64,000 nt of DNA, from positions 186,001-250,000 of the forward strand of contig NZ_NOXW01000022.1 of the NCBI RefSeq assembly GCF_002251855.1, written 5' to 3'. Every line of letters begins with the position of its first letter. Position 1 is the stretch's first letter. The DNA is from Rhodoferax sp. TH121. Its GTDB lineage: Bacteria; Pseudomonadota; Gammaproteobacteria; Burkholderiales; Burkholderiaceae_C. The notes below the pieces were generated by a model, which worked only from the letters and a program-made list of their open reading frames with translations, was not told where the DNA came from and made no database searches. Position numbers and translations under genes: made by a program. Below are positions 62,426-64,000 of the stretch, in pieces.

Positions 62426-64000
62426 CTAGAAGGTCCGGCCCTTGGTGACGGTTTCGCGCACGATCTTCCAGCTGTTTCCAACGCGGGTGAGGGATAGTGT
62501 TTTTTCTACGCTGTCGCGGTAGTCCACCGAGCCGTATTCTTGCTTGAACGACACTTCCGCGTTATTTGCGTCACAGGACAGTGGCTTGATATCGCTGATG
62601 GCAGCTTGGATGTCGCCCTGTTTGCCGATGCGTTTTTTGCGCAGGTTTTCCCATGCGTTGCGGCTCAGGCCCATAGCTGGGACAAAGTTGTCAGCGTAGT
62701 GGCCCAAATAGCTGCTCGCATCTTTGGAGTTCCAAGCAGCAAGCCAGGTTTGCACTGCGGAGGGGATCTGGGCGCAGGCCTGAGCCACGGGGTCCGGTTT
62801 GGGCGCTACAGGTGCTGGCGCTACAACCACCGGGGTTGGCTGCGGCTCCGGCGTTACCGGCTTCGGGCTTGCCATGGGCACGGGAGTTTTTTCAATCGAG
62901 GGTAGGGTGTGGCTGCTGCATTCCATCAGGTCGTCCTTGTCCTCGGTGCCGCCTGCCGTGCTGGGCAGATCGGTTGACAGCGGACGTAATTGCAGCGCTT
63001 GCAGCAGAGAGCCTGATGAGGCCAGTACCCGTGCATGGGAGAGTTGCAGGTCGTACTCGGCGTTGGCCAGCGCGCGTCGCGCTTGGTAATACTCGTTTTC
63101 GGTATCGAGCAGGTCCAGCAGCGAGCGTTGGCCGATGTCGAATTGCTGCTGGTAGGCGACGCGGGCTTTGGAGGTCGAGAGTTCGTGCTGTTGCAGTAGC
63201 TTGATTTGCGAACCCAGACGTACCGAGTCGTTGTAGGCAATCTGTCCGGTTTGCCAAGTGTCGCGACACGCCTTGTCGCGCAAGTCGAAGGCAACATTGA
63301 GTTTGGAGGCGTACTGCTTGATCTTGGCGATATCCGAGCCGCCACGGAACAGGTTGTAGCTGAGGACCAGCTCCATGACGGAATCGCGGTAGTCTCCACT
63401 GACGCCGCTTTGGTTGGTTTCGAAGCTTTGGCGGGCTCTGAACTCCAGAGTGGGGTAGAGCGGCGATTTGCGCTGGTTCATGTCAGCGCGGAAAGCTCGC
63501 AGGGTGGAGACTGAAGCCAGGAAGTCCGGGTTTTGGGCGACTGCGCCGCGCAGAAATTCGATACCCTGGGGCATGAAGCTGACCAAGGGTTGGGGGGGCG
63601 TTAGGCTCGAGGCCGGGATGTCACCAACCAAACGCTGGTAGCGGGCTGACACGTCATGCAGGTTGCTGACTTCGGTGATCCAGTTGGATTCCGCCAGCGC
63701 CATACGGCCTGAAGCTTGTTCCAGATCCACACGCCGGCCAACACCGGCTTGTACCTTCTGGTTGAGGCGTTCGTAGACTTCGCGGTGGGTCAGCAGGTTG
63801 TCTGCGGCCATCTCCACCAGCTCGCGGTAGCGGATCACGTCCAGGTAGGCGCGTGCCGTTTCCAGTCCAATCTGGTTGCTGGCAGATTGAAGTTCGTAGT
63901 AGCTCGCTTGTTGGGTATGACTTAGCCGGCGCACCTCGTTCAGGGTGGCGAAGCCGTCAAACAGGGTTTGGCGCAGCTGGATGCTGGCCCGGTTGGCATT
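62426..64000 (-). CDS. TolC-family outer-membrane protein with C-terminal NTF2-like domain (5' partial)
   Basis: TolC-type proteins form the outer-membrane tunnel of type I secretion or efflux systems. The frame runs to the right edge, so the start lies beyond the window; 524 codons are visible. The edge residues (QLRQTLFDGFATLNEVRRL) and later LVLSYNLFRGG, RRVDLEQASGRMALAE and LLDLLDTENEYYQARRALA are typical TolC repeats. After about residue 345 of the visible part a Pro/Val/Ala linker leads to a domain of about 125 residues (VQTWLAAWNSKDASSYLGHY, then TLSLTRVGNSWKIV). This resembles NTF2-like domains of the Cds6 kind. Confidence 0.88.
   Translation of the reverse strand, partial: NANRASIQLRQTLFDGFATLNEVRRLSHTQQASYYELQSASNQIGLETARAYLDVIRYRELVEMAADNLLTHREVYERLNQKVQAGVGRRVDLEQASGRMALAESNWITEVSNLHDVSARYQRLVGDIPASSLTPPQPLVSFMPQGIEFLRGAVAQNPDFLASVSTLRAFRADMNQRKSPLYPTLEFRARQSFETNQSGVSGDYRDSVMELVLSYNLFRGGSDIAKIKQYASKLNVAFDLRDKACRDTWQTGQIAYNDSVRLGSQIKLLQQHELSTSKARVAYQQQFDIGQRSLLDLLDTENEYYQARRALANAEYDLQLSHARVLASSGSLLQALQLRPLSTDLPSTAGGTEDKDDLMECSSHTLPSIEKTPVPMASPKPVTPEPQPTPVVVAPAPVAPKPDPVAQACAQIPSAVQTWLAAWNSKDASSYLGHYADNFVPAMGLSRNAWENLRKKRIGKQGDIQAAISDIKPLSCDANNAEVSFKQEYGSVDYRDSVEKTLSLTRVGNSWKIVRETVTKGRTF

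Noticed and set aside
1-64000. tRNA, rRNA, transposase or prophage genes
   Set aside because: No TPsiC-like arms in intergenic regions, no rRNA-like stretches and no protein with transposase, integrase or phage motifs were recognised by eye.

Overview
The window looks like chromosomal DNA of a betaproteobacterium of the family Comamonadaceae, probably close to Rhodoferax or Polaromonas. The GC-rich codon use, the gene neighbourhoods (lysM-dprA divergent from def-fmt; uvrA-MFS-ssb; yajC-secD-secF; purE-purK-tsaC) and a dispersed repeat with the core TAGCTGCTTGCGCA all point there. This assignment comes from recognition, not from a search. No rRNA, tRNA, CRISPR array, prophage or transposase gene was seen.

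Layout. 1-2.5 kb: the end of an unknown gene, a small membrane protein antisense to the start of mltA, mltA and cheV. 2.5-13.6 kb: a LysR regulator divergent from a complete L-rhamnose operon. It holds a bifunctional aldolase/dehydrogenase, isomerase RhaI, the ABC importer RhaSTPQ, mutarotase RhaM and kinase RhaK. 13.6-18.5 kb: a small secreted protein, an Lrp regulator and a fused indolepyruvate ferredoxin oxidoreductase. 18.6-24.5 kb: yajC, secD, secF and a DUF1631 protein with a long glycine-rich insert. 24.5-30.3 kb: smg, dprA and a LysM protein on the minus strand, then def, fmt and azlCD. 30.5-35.6 kb: glycolysis genes pgk, pyk and fba, then purC. 35.8-38.3 kb: a DJ-1/PfpI protein, a ribbon-helix-helix protein, a DUF305 protein and a thioredoxin/TPR protein. 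38.4-45.8 kb: purE, purK, tsaC, dacB, tsaB, rimI, a family-4-like uracil-DNA glycosylase and pyrF. 45.9-49.2 kb: an exported DUF1800/DUF1501 pair. 49.3-53.7 kb: DUF779 and acetaldehyde dehydrogenase under a likely sigma-54 promoter, divergent from acoR. 53.9-57.4 kb: an HscC-type Hsp70 and a membrane J-like protein. 57.5-64 kb: uvrA, an MFS transporter, ssb and the 3' part of a TolC-family gene with a C-terminal NTF2-like domain.

How it works together. The rhamnose block imports the sugar, sets its anomer, isomerises, phosphorylates, cleaves and oxidises it. The acoD/acoR block fits sigma-54 control of acetaldehyde or acetoin oxidation. TsaC and TsaB belong to the tRNA t6A pathway.

Most notable signals. 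(1) A dispersed repeat of about 60 bp has some 12 copies here. It begins with a small hairpin that shows compensatory base changes between copies. Several copies are read in frame: one encodes a signal peptide, others encode linkers or stop codons. (2) Nested inverted repeats lie between acoD and the DUF779 gene and resemble a miniature transposable element. (3) purK starts with three 24-bp tandem units, each carrying an ATG. (4) The HscC partner has RPD where J domains have HPD. (5) The uracil-DNA glycosylase has an altered motif 1. (6) The TolC protein is fused to an extra domain.
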